From positions 2,418,001 to 2,482,000 of the forward strand of contig JAVTLE010000015.1 of the NCBI GenBank assembly GCA_033439295.1: DNA of 64,000 bases, written 5' to 3'. The position numbers and the translations under genes are program-made. Every line of letters starts with the position of its first letter. Within the stretch, counting starts at the first letter, position 1. Shown in pieces: positions 1-12,500 of the stretch. The notes under the pieces are model-generated. The model ran no database searches. It saw only the letters and a list, made by a program, of their open reading frames with translations, and was not told the origin of the DNA. The DNA comes from Deuterostichococcus epilithicus. Its lineage: Eukaryota; Chlorophyta; Trebouxiophyceae; Prasiolales; Stichococcaceae.

Positions 1-56
1 GCCAGCGGTGTGATGGACGGCGAAGCACACCGGCCAGCTGCTGTGGCGGTGGGAAC

Positions 57-485
57 CAGGTGCCGCCGCCTGGCTGCCCTGCTGCAGCTGCTCCGCGTCC
101 TCTATTGCCTGCCGCTTCTGAGCCTGCACACAATGCCGCGTGCACGGCTGTTGCTGGGCTGGCGATGTGTCACGGTAACCTGACGGACCAGCCAGGGCCA
201 CGCCCGCCAGCATCAGCAGAATCAACACGAGCACATCTGCCACGACGCGGTCGTATGACGGAGGCGGCAACGCCTGACCACGAGCTCACAGGGTAGTATC
301 CAGCCTGGTGTAGGATCAAGGCTACCAGGAGTGCGACTGCATGGTGGCGATTCTGAGGGGAGCCAAAGTTCTGACACCTGCGCTGCCTGTTGGGCGGCGT
401 CCTGCGCCGCGAGCTGCTGCTGCAGCTCCGCCTGCTTCCGCTGCAGCGCCTGCTGCCGCGCCGGCAGCGGCCGCTGCGGTAGCTG
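57..485 (-). CDS. Gln/Ala-rich coiled-coil protein, internal exons (partial, leaves window at left)
   Basis: Two minus-strand exons join in phase. One covers 378-485 (acceptor CAG just above 485, donor GTGTCA just below 378) and the next covers 57-123 (acceptor at 124-126, donor GTTCCC below 57). They encode a Gln/Ala-rich helix with the segments LQRKQAELQQQLAAQDAAQ and AQKRQAIEDAEQLQQ, typical of a coiled coil. Both exons have lengths and phases that keep the frame open. The rest of the gene lies beyond the left edge, and upstream exons, if any, may lie in 486-1212, where no reading was convincing. It could be the extended C-terminus of the ion-channel gene to its right, if that gene splices on past 1213 instead of stopping there, or an independent gene. 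No family recognised. Confidence 0.5.
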
Positions 486-1212
486 CTGCGACCGCAGGCA
501 TAAGATGCAAATTTCGGCTTATACTCCAGCTAACGTGGCGCAGTCGAGCAGGCGGCGCCGCAGCGCATGTGCGGCCCCTTGCGCCACCGGCAGGCGCCGT
601 AGCGGGAATCCAGCCTCGGCAAGGAGCCCCCAGCCAGAGAACCCTTGACACTGCCGATGTGTAGCTCGTTCGCTGGACCGGTAAAGGTTTGCGTTCATTG
701 TGCGACTGGTGCCCATGCCGGAGCGAATTGATGATCCCAGCCATGAGGCACCTCGCAGCGGAAACACAGGCAATGCTGCCCCCACCGCATAAGCAGATGT
801 AAACCTGCAGGCAGATCTGATAGTGGGTCCTCCGTGCACGAGGTGACATGTCACACCCGTTTCTGGGTCGGCTGCTGCCGTCGTGAGGGGGCTCGCAGCA
901 CGATGCTGCCGTCATCGTCCACACTGCTCTGCGATGCAAAGTGCTCCTGCCCGTTGTGCTGCGCCCAGTGCCGGCGGTTCCAGCCGCCTGCGCTGTCAAT
1001 TCAGCCGGGCTCACGAACGAGAAAACCCGTCGAGCGAGTCCACGGCCGGCAAATGACGGCAGCTCAGGTGTGGCGCCTTCCCCGCGCATTGGCATCAGCA
1101 CCGCGCAGCCAGCAGTGCCGCACGGGCACCAAAACGTGGGAAGACACCGATCTCCGGCCTCGGCAGCCCGGCCGCAGCACAGCCGGCGAGACACCGCTCG
1201 AGAAGGGAACCA
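486..1212. other. Unassigned stretch between coiled-coil exons and channel stop
   Basis: Several open stretches exist on both strands, but none has clear homology or a complete set of splice signals. A minus-strand stretch at about 535-645 (reading GLLAEAGFPLRRLPVAQGAA) could be another exon of the left-edge gene. Otherwise I see nothing that I can support. Confidence 0.3.
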
Positions 1213-4200
1213 TTAGACAGAGCGAGCCCCACCGAGGTCGATGTGCATGGGCTCCTGCAGCGGCTGGTAGTCCGCCCTTCCGTACTGCGACGGCCGGTGC
1301 ATCACCACCAGGTCCTCTGCGCGGCGCCAGACAAAACCGTCACAGCCCCCCGATTCACTGACATCTTTGCCTCTGCCTTCCTGTCGGCAGGGGCAGCACC
1401 GCCCCAGAGCCCAATGCCCTGCTCGGTGTGCTTCTGGAAGCATGCAATCGAAATGGCCTGTGAGGCGCCATGAAATTTTTTCACTTGTTTTCCTCTAGTT
1501 TCATGCTGCACGCTACCCGGCTGGCGCACGTCCTTTGCCATGCAGGGAAGGTAGACTGCAGGTGGCGCTCCACACGCTCAATCCGACAGCTGTCGTGTTC
1601 GCGGACAACGGGAGACGCACCAGGAGTGACGGCGACCTTGTTGCCAGGATTGAAGCTGCAGGCTCCGGTGCGCGTGTTCAGCAGGCCGAACGGCGTGCCG
1701 TCAGCAAAGTACCGGTGCAGGTCCCCAAAGTTGACGCCCTGCACCAAGGGCAGCCACAACCTCTGTTGGATTACTGCTTGCTGCAAGCCAGCTAACGGCA
1801 CGCAGCATGACGTCACGCCGCTGCGTGCCTGGACAAATTTTGTCATGCTGCGCAAGCTTGTGGAGCCTGTGGCGTCAGTGCCCCCTGATCAGCAAGTCAC
1901 GGCCGAACGCCACCAGGTCAGCAGGCAGCGGGCTGTCGTCGCCAGGCGGGAATTCGCACCACGAGCTGGGGGAAGTGCTGCAAATAGGTCTGCGCTTGCG
2001 ACTTGAAGTTCCAGATGCTGCGCGACACCGTGGCGCTGATAGGACTGGTCACCATGCGCGCCACCCTGCAGCGCATGCATGCAACAACACTGTTTCACAT
2101 GAGCATCAAGCTTCGAGTTTTGACAGCTTCGGGACATTCTGCCTCGCTTTGATGGTCCGCAACACAGCCTTGCGTGCGGCAGCCATGGGTGCAGTCGTCA
2201 CAGCCGCGAGACACACAAGCCGTGGTCTGCTGTGCATGGCCGCCGCTGCACGATGCGTGCTCGCCGTGCTCCAGAGCGCAGGCAGCAATCCCAGTGACAG
2301 GACGAATCCGCCTGGCGGTACGAGCACGCTCCTGTCGGGCGGTGAATCTTCCAGGGGTGGCCAACACAGAGACAGCACCCCAGGGGCTATTGGTACGTCG
2401 TTAAACTTGTGTCTGGCAAGATCCTCAATCTCCTTTGGGGCAAGAGTGGGGAGCCTTGCGGGAGGCACCTGCGCGCGTTGAGCAGCGAGGTGGGCACCGC
2501 CAGGATGCGCTTGCTGGTGGAGTAGCGCAGCAGCGGCACCGCCGCGGGGGTTTTCAGCTCCACGACGATGGCGGCGGACCGCGGGTCGGGCATGCCCCAG
2601 CCGGGGAAGTCCAGCTCGTCAAGGATGACCGCCGCCCGCAGCGCCTGGGCATCAGCGTCCTCGGGGCTCCTGTCAGGGTTTAGGCAGCCCAGGAAGTCAG
2701 ACTTGGTCCGAAGGTTGACGTGTCTCAACAACGGGTGTCCTTCCCCTGAGACCTGAGCCTCCGCGTGGGAAGGGTCCAGCGCGAAGCAGCCCCGCTTGTG
2801 ATGACGGCCGTGCCCAGCGCCCGGCGCGCCCGCGTCCCTCTGGGCTCCAGCCACAGATGCAGGCTGACACATGAACATGAAATTCCCCCGCTTCCTTCGG
2901 TGCCTTCGGTTCCTTCGGTCCTTTGTCCTAGCTATGTGAGTCTGCATGGCGGAGCAGGACATCATGACGGGTAGCTGGGGCTCGTCCACATTGACCGCCA
3001 TTTCCTACAGCCTGCCAAAGGCTATGTCTTTGCCTGGAGCAAATGGAGAGGCCCGTCCGGAGTTCGTCAGCCGGCACATTGACAATCGCCGGCGGAGGAG
3101 ACGGAGGTGCCACAAGGATTACGAAGCCGAAATGGACTCTGCTGTGACGAAATTGTGAGATCGCCGGCGCACCGCGAGTTGTCGGCCAGCACGATGACGG
3201 CGGCGGCGGAGGACACTGACACTCCCCGCAGGTCCGTGATATCCAGGGGACTGCCCTGCCGGAACACGAAGCTGCTGCCGTGCCGCGCCTCCGTGGGGAT
3301 CTGCCGCCTGTGCAGGCGCAGGGCGACTCGGGGGTTCAGGGAGCGTGGAGCTGCGGCCAGGTTTAGGTGACGGCGCGGCGGCGTGTGCTCCGGCTGGGGC
3401 TGCTACTGGTGCGGCGGCACAACACCAGGGCAGCATGATCGGTGTGAGGCCGTGCCATGCCGTGCCATACCGTGCACACTCCGTGCATCGAAGGCAGCCG
3501 GCTTGCCTGCGCGCCCAGCCTGCTCAGCCGCCGCGCCGACCTGAGTCATGCCATGTGTGAAGCTCCCGATGCGAGGCCTTGCATATGAAACCAAGCCCTG
3601 CACAGCTGGGGCACTCGCCTGTACAGGGACTCCATGTCCAGCTTCTCCCGCTGCGACATGACGACCACCACCCGGCCGCCGTCCGCCCGGTGCGCGGCGC
3701 ACACCTTTTGAGAAAAATGATATTTCAACGGATTCAACGAACCTCTGGAGCTTGCAAGCCCCTGACGCCTCGGACGTCCATGAATGCGGCCTCAGCTTGG
3801 TGGGTGGTCTGGCACCCGTGCAAGTACCGGCACACGCTGCGATGTACAAATGACGGGCCCGTGCACCCGCTCCGCTCTTTTGCAGACACGCAGCAGTGTG
3901 CCCGCAGGCTGCGCGGCACCTGGCGGCACTGCTCTGCAGTCTCCGATGGGGAAACTGGACCATGAAGTTCGTGCATGTACAAGGCAGCAGGCGCGTGCAT
4001 GTACACGCCACCCTGCGCTTGCTGTACAAGTGCCCACCTGGCTGAGGATGCGTTCGACTGCCTCCAGGTCGCGCTGGCTGTTGCCCCACACCAGCACGAC
4101 AAAGTGCCCGCTCTCGTAGATCCTGCTGCCGCGCGCCACCTGCTCCTCTATCACCTCCAGCACCACCTGCCGGCACGGCGCGCACAAACCGCTGTGAGTT

Positions 4201-6500
4201 CTCGGATGTTCACAGTTGGGACACAATATCGGTCATTCCAAACGCTGCTGCTGCCCACCACCTGCTCCTCTGTCGCCTCCGGCACCACCTATGGAGGACT
4301 TGAGGGCGACTGCAGGGGTAACTTTCACGGTTCAAACCACGCACACAGCTGGTCCACATTTCCTACCCAATATATGTGGTCTGCAGCAGCGCCACTGTCA
4401 CGTCCACAATTCCCTGTGCACGGTCTCAGGGGGTTTCAAGATCACGTCAAATTCCTCTCCAAACATCACATGCGGCTATTCTGCTTTCCTGACCAGCTTT
4501 GCGCAGGTCGCTGCAGTGCAGAGCATTTGATGTCGCACAACGGGCGCAGTTTACACATGCCGCTTGCCCAACATGTGTGCAGAGCCCGCCGGCGTTGCCG
4601 CAGCTGCTGCAGCAGGAAACTTGGCCCCGGATCTTCAAAGCTGATCACAAGCAGGACGTATCCGTCACAGGGAAAGTATTGGCGACTCAACAACGACAAG
4701 TGTTTCGTCGGTTACCTCACCTGCTCCACGAGGGCCAGGATGAGGGCGAAAGAGGCCAGACCCACGGAGGCGGTCACCAAACTGAAGACCTGCTCCGCCG
4801 GCGGGTCCGTCGCCGGCGGGAAGTTCTCCCCGAACAGCAGCAGCCCCACCTGCGCACGGGTCGCGGAACGTCACTCCGCTGCCCCAGCGGGGGCCTGCGG
4901 TGCCGCAGCCGGACAGTCTGCGCCCAACAGCAGCAGTTTCAGGCCCGCGTGCAGGATGGAGTGCACTGAGGTGTCATCTCCTGGTCCTGAGACCAACGCC
5001 GCTGCCAGCAGGGACTTCTACGAGGATAGGATCCGTGGCTGACGTCCCTGATGGGGGCTCCGCCTGAGGTGCCCGCACCACCCCGCGCAAGGCGCCGGGG
5101 AGCTGCCACGAGTCACGAAGCGCGCTTGCATCCCAGTCCCAGCTTGGCTCTCGCAATCTACCTGGTAGAAGTTGCGCCACCAGGCGTCCTGCGTGCCGGG
5201 ATCGTTGAGCGGCAGCATCGCGTCAAGGACCTTGATCAGGCTGCCCTTCAGCAACCCGCCAAAAACCACGAGCGTGACTGACAGGACAGCGAACAGCTGC
5301 AGGTCACTGCTGGTGTCCTGCACAGCAGCAGACGCAGCGGCTATCAGGCAGGTGTCTCGGCGCTCTGCGGTGGCAGGTCGCTGTGTGAACCAGCGATGCA
5401 TGTGGAGGTCTGGTGCGGGCTCACTGTCGCAGTGTTTCCGCTCAAAAGCCTCCAGCGCTGCCCACAAACAGCTGGCGACGCCCGCGCAGACCTGTTCCGC
5501 TTGGTAGGCATGCCGCTGCCGCTGCCGGCCTGCTGGCGGGTGGGATAGACGTGACAAAGGAGGGAAAGCCGCTGCACCTGGCGCCAGTTGAAGTAGCTGT
5601 ACAGCAGCTTGCCGTTTAGCTCCCGCAGCTGCTCCAGCAGGCCGATCCGCCCCCAGGGCCTGCTCCATTGCAAGCAGGACGGCTTTGGACGAAAGTTCAG
5701 CGCACATTCGAGGGGGTATGATGGGCCGGCCGGCCTTAAGGGCACTTCAGAGCAGCCTCGGAGCGCTTCTCGTTCTCTTCTCGACATCAGAGACAGAGTG
5801 CCGCTGTGGGCAGCAGCGCCCGTAGCTTCTTGCAGTGCACTCGGGCGGACTGCCGAGGTGCAGAGCGGCTCCAGGCCGCGGCATGGGTGCTGTTTGCTGC
5901 TCGGTTAGGGACCGCCACGAGCCACAAGTGCAGGCTGCCGGTGGTCTAGCACGCGGCTCGCACCACAGCCGTGCAAGCCAGCCGTTGGTTGGGTGCGACA
6001 GCGGCGGTGCCAGCGCCTCGCCTGGCCCCTGTCCATCGAGCCGCTTCTGGCTCATCTCCAGCGCATTTCGGGAGAACTGCTGGAGAGACCTCCATGTCTC
6101 GGCTTCCTGACGCGCCGAATCCCTGCATAGCAGCATCTGCCACTTTGAGCACCCTGTTGGCTGTATACGTCTCCGGGCCCTTTGGCCGACTGCGCGCGTG
6201 TAGGAAAGGTCAGCAGAATTAGACCGTCATCTGGTTGTGCACAAATGAGTCTGTCGGTATCTGAATATTGGGTTGGATCAAGGCAGGATGGCAGAGCAGA
6301 ACGCACCCCGCTTCCACATCGACCAGGGTGTCAAGCACGCTCTGGCCAACGCTGCTGATCCGGTATTGCTTTTGCGGAGACCTAGAAGATTTGCTGCTGC
6401 CCCTGCTGCTGGCAGCCCGAACCATCAGACGCAGCGGCCTCCGGCCGAGACCTAAGCATTCCCTCCGACATGCTCTGTGCCGGATTGCGACCGTCGCCAT
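1213..6500 (-). CDS. POLLUX/CASTOR/PEC-like envelope cation channel
   Basis: Multi-exon gene of the CASTOR/POLLUX/DMI1 family (plant nuclear-envelope cation channels; the plastid-envelope PEC proteins are relatives). In protein order: a basic leader from an ATG at 6498-6500 (MATVAIRHRACRRECLGLG), a possible plastid transit peptide; about 5560-5720, GLLEQLRELNGKLLYSYFNW; about 5160-5330, a membrane helix (LQLFAVLSVTLVVFGGLLKG) ending at donor CAG/GTAGAT; about 4730-4860, the pore-side helix SVGLASFALILALVEQ; about 4020-4175, the family signature VVLEVIEEQVARGSRIYESG and NSQRDLEAVERILSQV; about 3635-3700, GGRVVVVMSQREKLDME; about 3185-3270, the RCK-like block FRQGSPLDITDLRGVSVSSA; about 2500-2669, SAAIVVELKTPAAVPLLRYS; about 2000-2060, ARMVTSPISATVSRSIWNF; about 1560-1740, the second RCK-like part; last exon to TAA at 1213. 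The link between the leader exon and the first helix is not resolved, so the start is tentative. The family call is firm. Nuclear versus plastid location is inference from the leader. Confidence 0.85.
2885..2925. repeat. Short tandem repeat CCTTCGGT in channel intron
   Basis: Three imperfect copies of a unit like TTCCTTCGGT lie in an intron of the channel gene. A second short run, CCGTGCCAT in three imperfect copies, lies at about 3450-3475. Confidence 0.6.
4126..4297 (-). repeat. Tandemly duplicated exon start (decoy 3' splice site copy) in channel gene
   Basis: The first about 50 bases of the VVLEVIEEQVARGS exon (4126-4175) recur diverged at 4247-4297, about 121 bases upstream in the gene and inside the preceding intron. 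The copies share the run CCACCTGCTCCTCT plus CACCTCC/CGCCTCC and GGCACCACCT-type blocks on the plus strand. The upstream copy has lost the clean reading and the CAG acceptor. Confidence 0.65.
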
Positions 6501-7263
6501 GGGCTGTGCATTAAATGCATGTTCTGTGCTCATCTTGAGCATTGTATACGCAGCAACAGATCAATCAGAAATCGTTGAATCAGCCAGCGCGTTAGTGTGA
6601 CCAGTGCCAACCCATATGAAATTCAACCCTGCCTGTGCCATCATGCGCGCGACGATCCCTCAGGACAGCAATGCAGTACCAAGGCTACTGCAGCAGCACT
6701 CCGAGCTTCTGACGTAGAGATACCAGAAATATGTCGCGTGAAATGAGCTGGCTTGCGTCATGTTTACGGTTTAGGCGAGTACCTTGCGCCCCTTTGTGAT
6801 GGATGGGAACGCTCGCAGTTTCCAGTACGGGACGGACAGGAAGCAAGTGCAGCCGATTTGCAGGAGGCAGAACGCTTGCTGCTTGTCACAGCCGGCCTCC
6901 GATATATACTGTCTGGCCGTGCGAAACCCCACCCACCCGCGCGTGGCCAGGCCTCGCTGCAGCCGTGGTGCAAGTTGTGTACCGCGTGGGGGCGGGCACA
7001 CGCAGTAGAGCGTCGGTGTTTCTTCCCGAGAAGGTGCGCGCCCACAGGTGGTGTTGCAATGACTGCGTCGCCGCCTGCAGAGTCTTGCTGACACCGATGC
7101 GCCGGATGCAGTGTAATCGCAAACGCTCCTGAGCCGGAGCACCTGAGCTCGCTGATGAGGGTGTACTCTTTGCACACATGTCTACTGGAACTCGGCATTC
7201 GTCCCTACTGCCACTGCAGGGTTGGGAGTGGGGATAAGTACGAGCCAGATCCGTGCAGCAGCA
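6501..7263. other. Divergent intergenic region
   Basis: Separates the minus-strand channel from the plus-strand small membrane protein, so it should hold both promoters. Reading frames here are short and lack splice support. I see no clear TATA box or repeat. Confidence 0.5.
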
Positions 7264-8856
7264 ATGTGCCTTGCGGCACACTTCTGCAAGGCACAGCGGC
7301 TGGCATTCTGTGCGGCGGTGACTGTTCTATGCGCCCATCAGGCCTGGGGACTTGCAGCGCCAAAGAAGATCACTTTGGATGCCGGTGGCTGCTCTGGCTT
7401 GGAGTGGAAGCGTCTGGTTCGCTTCTCCCCACGCAACTAGTTTGCACGCTGCCTTGAGCGCCGCAGCCTCCAGTGATCGACATGGCGTCACGACGCCTTG
7501 CTCAAGCCATTTCAGATGCAAACATAGAGCTCATGTGCACGCATCGTTGCCCATGTGCATCATCCATTGCGAAGCATCGCGCCTGGGCGCCAATGCAAGA
7601 TAAGCTTTGATTGCGCTTGCAGGGGGAAAAGTACGGCTACACAGCCAAGCTGTCGAGCCTTGAACTGCCTTCAGGCTGCTCAGCTGCCGAAGTCCGCATA
7701 TCAAGGCTGTATGTGCAGGTGCGCTTGCCGCTGTGCCACACTGGCGCCGGGCATGCTGCCACTGTAAGCATGCGCTTGATGGCGTGCACACAATGCTGCA
7801 TTCTCACATGATGCAAGCGCAACTATGGAATTTTGGTGCAGGACGCGTGCGTGGATCGGCGCGACAACAACTTTGAGGTCAAGCTGGAGCCGGAGCATGT
7901 ACTGTGCCACAAGGTGCCCCCATCCCGGCAACCCAGGCCCCCATACCTGTCAACGTTACTGCTTGACCGCAGCACAGCTGCCGCACTGGTGGAGCAGAAG
8001 GAGGCATGAGTGCGTCACTGATTCTCTGCCATGCGTGTCATGCTGTCGAGGGGCTGCTGAGCCAGCATTGGTGCGTGCAGGTGCTGTACGGCGACACAAC
8101 CACCTGCAAACAGGTGCGCTGCCTAATACCTGACGGCGAGGGCTGCGGTCCTTGTCGCACCAACCTGCAAACACGCTGCAATGCTGCCGTCGGACGTCGG
8201 AAGGAGGGAAAGGGAGAAGGAGGAGACACAGGCACATAATGCGACGGCAGGCTTTTGCGTGTGGGTTTGTGACGCGCAGGGTGGCGGCCATGCCGCCTGC
8301 TGGCACAGGAGGAGGGTGCCTGACGCACGCAGCGCTGTGGCCCACAGGAGCGACGAGCTGGTGGATGAAGGCGGTTTCAGATGTGAAAGTGATGATTGCA
8401 CAGGTGATGCAGTATGGCCCCGGCGGCGCGACGGTCCTCGCCAGCCGCCTTGCAGTGGGCACCGGCGGCGACGCCACAATAGACAAGGACAACATATGCT
8501 ACAACACGGACCACGCCTTCGTGTTCGTGTCCAACAACTGCAGCCAGGTGACTGGCCGGCCGACCCAGCAGTGTCGCAGCTTGCTAGATGCGCACTCAGT
8601 CCGTCGTCCTGCAACGCCTGGCACTATCTGCACTGGCCAAGCTCACATGCCTGCTGATGTGCGCTCGTGTGCTGCCGCCCCGCAGCCCATCGATGCAACC
8701 ATCACGCTGGAAACGAAGAGCTACGCCGGCGAGACGTGCGTCGTGGTGGAGGGGCACGCACTTGGAGTCGCGGGCATCGTGGGCATTGCGATCGCTTGCG
8801 CTGTGGTGCTACTGCTGGTCAGCAGCGTGCTGAAGTGCCTGTGCTGCTGCCTGTGA
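7264..8856 (+). CDS. Small secretory type I membrane protein, unknown family
   Basis: Six phase-0 exons fit exactly: 7264-7416, 7623-7718, 7842-7913, 8081-8113, 8404-8547 and 8686-8856, giving about 222 residues. Every junction is GT-AG and every internal exon is a multiple of three. The N-terminus has a signal peptide (KAQRLAFCAAVTVLCAHQAW, cut near GLA/AP). The lumenal part holds scattered cysteines (GGCSGLEW, LPSGCSAAE, DACVDRRDN, NICYNTDHA, SNNCSQ). The C-terminus has one helix (GVAGIVGIAIACAVVLLLVS) and a very short cytosolic tail, KCLCCCL, whose cysteines could be palmitoylated (inference). I recognise no domain. Two neighbouring stretches could add residues: reading on past 8113 gives a cysteine-rich segment, and 8348-8403 is open in frame. 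TGA at 8854-8856. Confidence 0.7.
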
Positions 8857-9573
8857 TAATGCACGGCAGACCTGGCGCGAGCTGTGGCGGCGACAGGGGC
8901 CGCCTCTGCTCTGGGTCTGGGGCTATCGAAAGGGGCTATTGAAAGCAGCTGCCGGGCACGGTCGCAGGCTGGCTGCATCCTGCGGCGGCGGTCTCACGCC
9001 GCCAGCGGCTGGTTCCGGCATGAGATGCCGCAATGTTTGTAGTAGCGCGCCGTCTGCTCCTCCGCTGCATTCATGCACTGTCCGTGCGGATGCAGTGTAC
9101 ACACATGGGCGCCAGGCAGCGTCCGTCAATGTGCTGCGCAAGGAACCAGCAGAGAGGACAGTTGCGGGTGCAGACACCACTCACAACAACTGCTGCCTGC
9201 GAAACTGTGTATCGTAGGCCCAATGGACGGGCAGCACCACTTTCAGCTAAACTCAGTTCTCAGCGTCGTGCAACCTATGTACCGAGACTCTGGAGGAGCT
9301 TGTCAGGCATTCAGTCGGGACTCGTCACTGACTGCATGCGCCGGTGTTTTTGTAAACAAGTTGAACTGCATCATCATACAATAAGAAGACAGGCGACCAA
9401 CATCTAAACATGCGGCAGGCTGCAGGACCAACGACCACGACGTTCCTCGAACGCACTGACGACAAACTTCGAGCAATCCTCTGTGGAGCGACCGCATGCA
9501 GAGGCTCCGTTGCTCAACGTCCCTCCGACATCCTTCAATAGGATCGCCAGACAACAAGCAGACTCAGGCGCCA
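8857..9573. other. Convergent 3' region
   Basis: Lies between the stops of the small membrane protein (plus) and ClpB (minus). It should hold both 3' UTRs. A TGTAA at 9351-9355 suits the plus-strand gene. I see no gene. Confidence 0.5.
9351..9355 (+). terminator. TGTAA polyadenylation motif
   Basis: Chlorophyte-type poly(A) motif about 495 bases after the stop of the small membrane protein. That is distant, so the assignment is weak. Confidence 0.3.
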
Positions 9574-12500
9574 TCAGCCAAGGCCAGTGGCCAGCTCAGG
9601 CGCCGCAGCTGCCGCTGCCCTGCCGCCGCCGACCGCCGCCGTGCCCCTCGGCGCCGCCGGCCCCAGCACCTCTGCATCCCGCACCCCTGCGCCGCCTGCG
9701 GCTCCCGCGGCGCGCTCGAACGCCAGGCCCGTCGGCCTGTTGTCGGGCCCCAGGGGCGCGGTGACCAGCACGGTGTCGCCCTCTCCGAAGGTGCCCCGCA
9801 GCATCTCCTGTTGGATGAACGCAGCCAGGTGAGGAGAGTGCACAGCTAGACCACGACTCATCATGCACAGCATCCTGGCCTGTGCTTCGAGAGGATGGTC
9901 CAAACACCGGCCCGTTCGAGCGGCACTATGAACGGTGTCAGGTAAGCATCAGCTGCACAGCGTTTGCTGTGCCAGCACATGGAGGAATGGGCTGGGCAAA
10001 TTCCCTGCAGGTCGAACACCAGGTCAGTACGAGAGTCGACAGGGTGTCGGGCCTTCCCGGCTGCAATGGCATGCTCCGCCTGATCGGACACCGCACCTCA
10101 CTTCTAAGCCCAGGTCAGAAGCAAGGTTTCAGCACTGAATGCGCGCTCAAAACCCTATCACACCTCGGTCGGGCCGACTCCGGCTCAAGCTGGGTGGCTC
10201 GCGTTTCAAGCTTTCGGGAGATCAGACAGCTCCACAAACGGGTTCACCTTTGCCAGCGAGGATTCCAGCTCGCGCTGGATGGCGCGCTTGACGGGACGCG
10301 CGCCGAAGGCTGGGTCGAAGCCGCGGTCCGCCAAGAAGGAGATTGCGGCCTCGTCCAGGCGCAGCCCGATGCCCTTGGCCTGCAGGCGGCCCTCCAGCCG
10401 CTGCACCTGCCGGGGGTGGGCGGGGGCCAAGTCAGCTCGAGAGCAGGGCCACGAAGCTGGGGTGACGATGAAACAAGGTGTGACAGCAGCAGGTGGAGCC
10501 TGTCGTTGCCGGACACGGCAGCGGCGGTGTCGCCGGGACCGCAGCGGCGAGCGGCAGTCGGACGCAGAGCAAAAGCTTACGACCAGCAGCTGCAACCCTG
10601 TAAAGTCCTCTGAAAGCCTCACGACAGGAGCTGCCACATCCTTCTTCCATGCTGCAGATGCATTGCAGCGGGCACACTTCCACTGCCTTCGACCGTATAT
10701 CAACGGCTGTCAACCCACCTGCAGCGCTACGATGGAGCGGATTTGGGTTGCGTCGAGGCCGCTGAACACGATAAAGTCGTCCACTCGGTTGACGAACTCT
10801 GGGCGGAACTGCTGCTGCACCTGCGACAGGTGAGTGCGCGTCAGAGCAGGAGACGGCAGGCTCTGTGGGTCAAGTGACAGGTGTGCAGTGCTGGGAACAT
10901 CGCGCATCGGGCTGCAGAGAACATCCCTCGACTTTGCAGCCTCGTGTCAGCTTCACCAGGCGACAGCAGCATGAGCACACACGTTCAGGCTCCATGACCT
11001 GCTGGACACGGCTTCAAATGCCCCCAGCGACCTCTGTACGCTTTGCGCCCTTCTGAGAGCTTCGGCGGCTGGGTCCGGCCTTCTGTCTGCGCAACCCACT
11101 CTTTTTGCAACTCACAATGATGGGACGCAGAGTCAGAAAAAGGAAAGATGTGACACGCACCTGGGCCATGACGCGGTCGCGTGTGAGTGCTCTGAAGGCC
11201 TCGCTGTCGCCTGAGCCGGCGCCGGAGCGGCTGGCGGCCAGGATGTCGGCGCCACCCAGGTTGCTGGTCATGATCACCACCGCGTTGCGGAAGCTGACCG
11301 TGCGGCCCTGCGTGCAGAGAGGAAAGCAGCCGGGTCGGTGAGGTGCGCGGCAGCGGGGCCGCAGCTCGGCACAGGTGCCGCAGCTCCGCACCGACTGTGA
11401 CATGGGCTCACAGGCCGCGGCACTTGCTGTGGTCGTCGCCGTCGGGGCGAGTGCCTCTGAGCCGAGATCATCCGGTCGCTTTCCTCATCGTCGATCAGAT
11501 CTGCAGCAGATTCAGTGGAGGTGCGGAGCGACAGGGGAAGAGGTGGCAAGGACGCGGCATCGTGGCGCCGGAGGGCATATTGTGATGGTGTAAGGACTCT
11601 GATGAGCTTTCGTGATAGACATCAGCCAGTTGATCTGCACAATGTGAGGGTGTGAGGACGTGAGGAGTGCGGCTGCGAGTGTGAGAGGGAGGGTGCGAGG
11701 GTACGAGCGAGCAGCATGTCAGGCGCACCAAGGGGGGTTACACAGGATTGCACATTACAGACATAATTGCTATGGGCGCGCCTGGGAGTCGGTGACGCGG
11801 CCGTCGTCCAGCAGCTGCAGCAGCACGTTCATGACGTCCGGGTGCGCCTTTTCCACCTCGTCGAACAGGACCACCGCGTGCGGGTGCCGCCTGCGGGGGT
11901 CAGGGCTCAGGGCTTACCTCAGCCAGCAGCGTCAGCCCTGCCCGGGATGCAGGACAGCTGGGGCTGCACCAACGTCCGCTTGCCTCGCGGCGAGCTGGTG
12001 CAGCCAGCAGCTCCCATGCCTGAAGTGCTCGGTTTTCTGATCTGGAGGATGCCAGCTGCCCGCTTCCACACGCCCAAGGACTGCAACACTGATGGCTCGT
12101 GCCCCACCTGATCTGCTCGGTGAGCTGGCCGCCCTCGCCAAAGCCAACGTAGCCGGGCGGCGCCCCTATGAGCTTGGCCACGGTGTGCCGCTCCATAAAC
12201 TCGGACATGTCCAGCCGGATCAGGGAGCGCTCGCTGGCAAACATGTGCGCCGCCAGCGCCTGCAGGGACAGCCTGAGCCCGCTTGAGGGTATGCACATGA
12301 CGATGAAGTTGAGCCAGCACACTTTGATAGCACAGATCCATTATTGGCGCGCCCTTAAAACTGCGCAGCGCGCCGAGCCCTGGGACGCTGGCTGAACGAC
12401 GGCGGCGCCGTCAGCTGGACAGAGCAACCTGCACTGGTCCCACAGGCCTGGACGCGAAGGAGGGCTGCTGTCAAGGCGGCGGGCTGCCGGTGCTGCAGCC

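Noticed and set aside
322-1194. Long minus-strand open frame rich in alanine over the left edge
   Set aside because: Its alanine-rich part is the shifted reading of the Gln-rich coiled-coil exon 378-485, whose own frame joins a second exon in phase; the rest has no support.
11640-11715. GTGAGG-rich stretch as a minisatellite or regulatory array
   Set aside because: Units are too irregular; it is a GT/GA-rich part of a ClpB intron.
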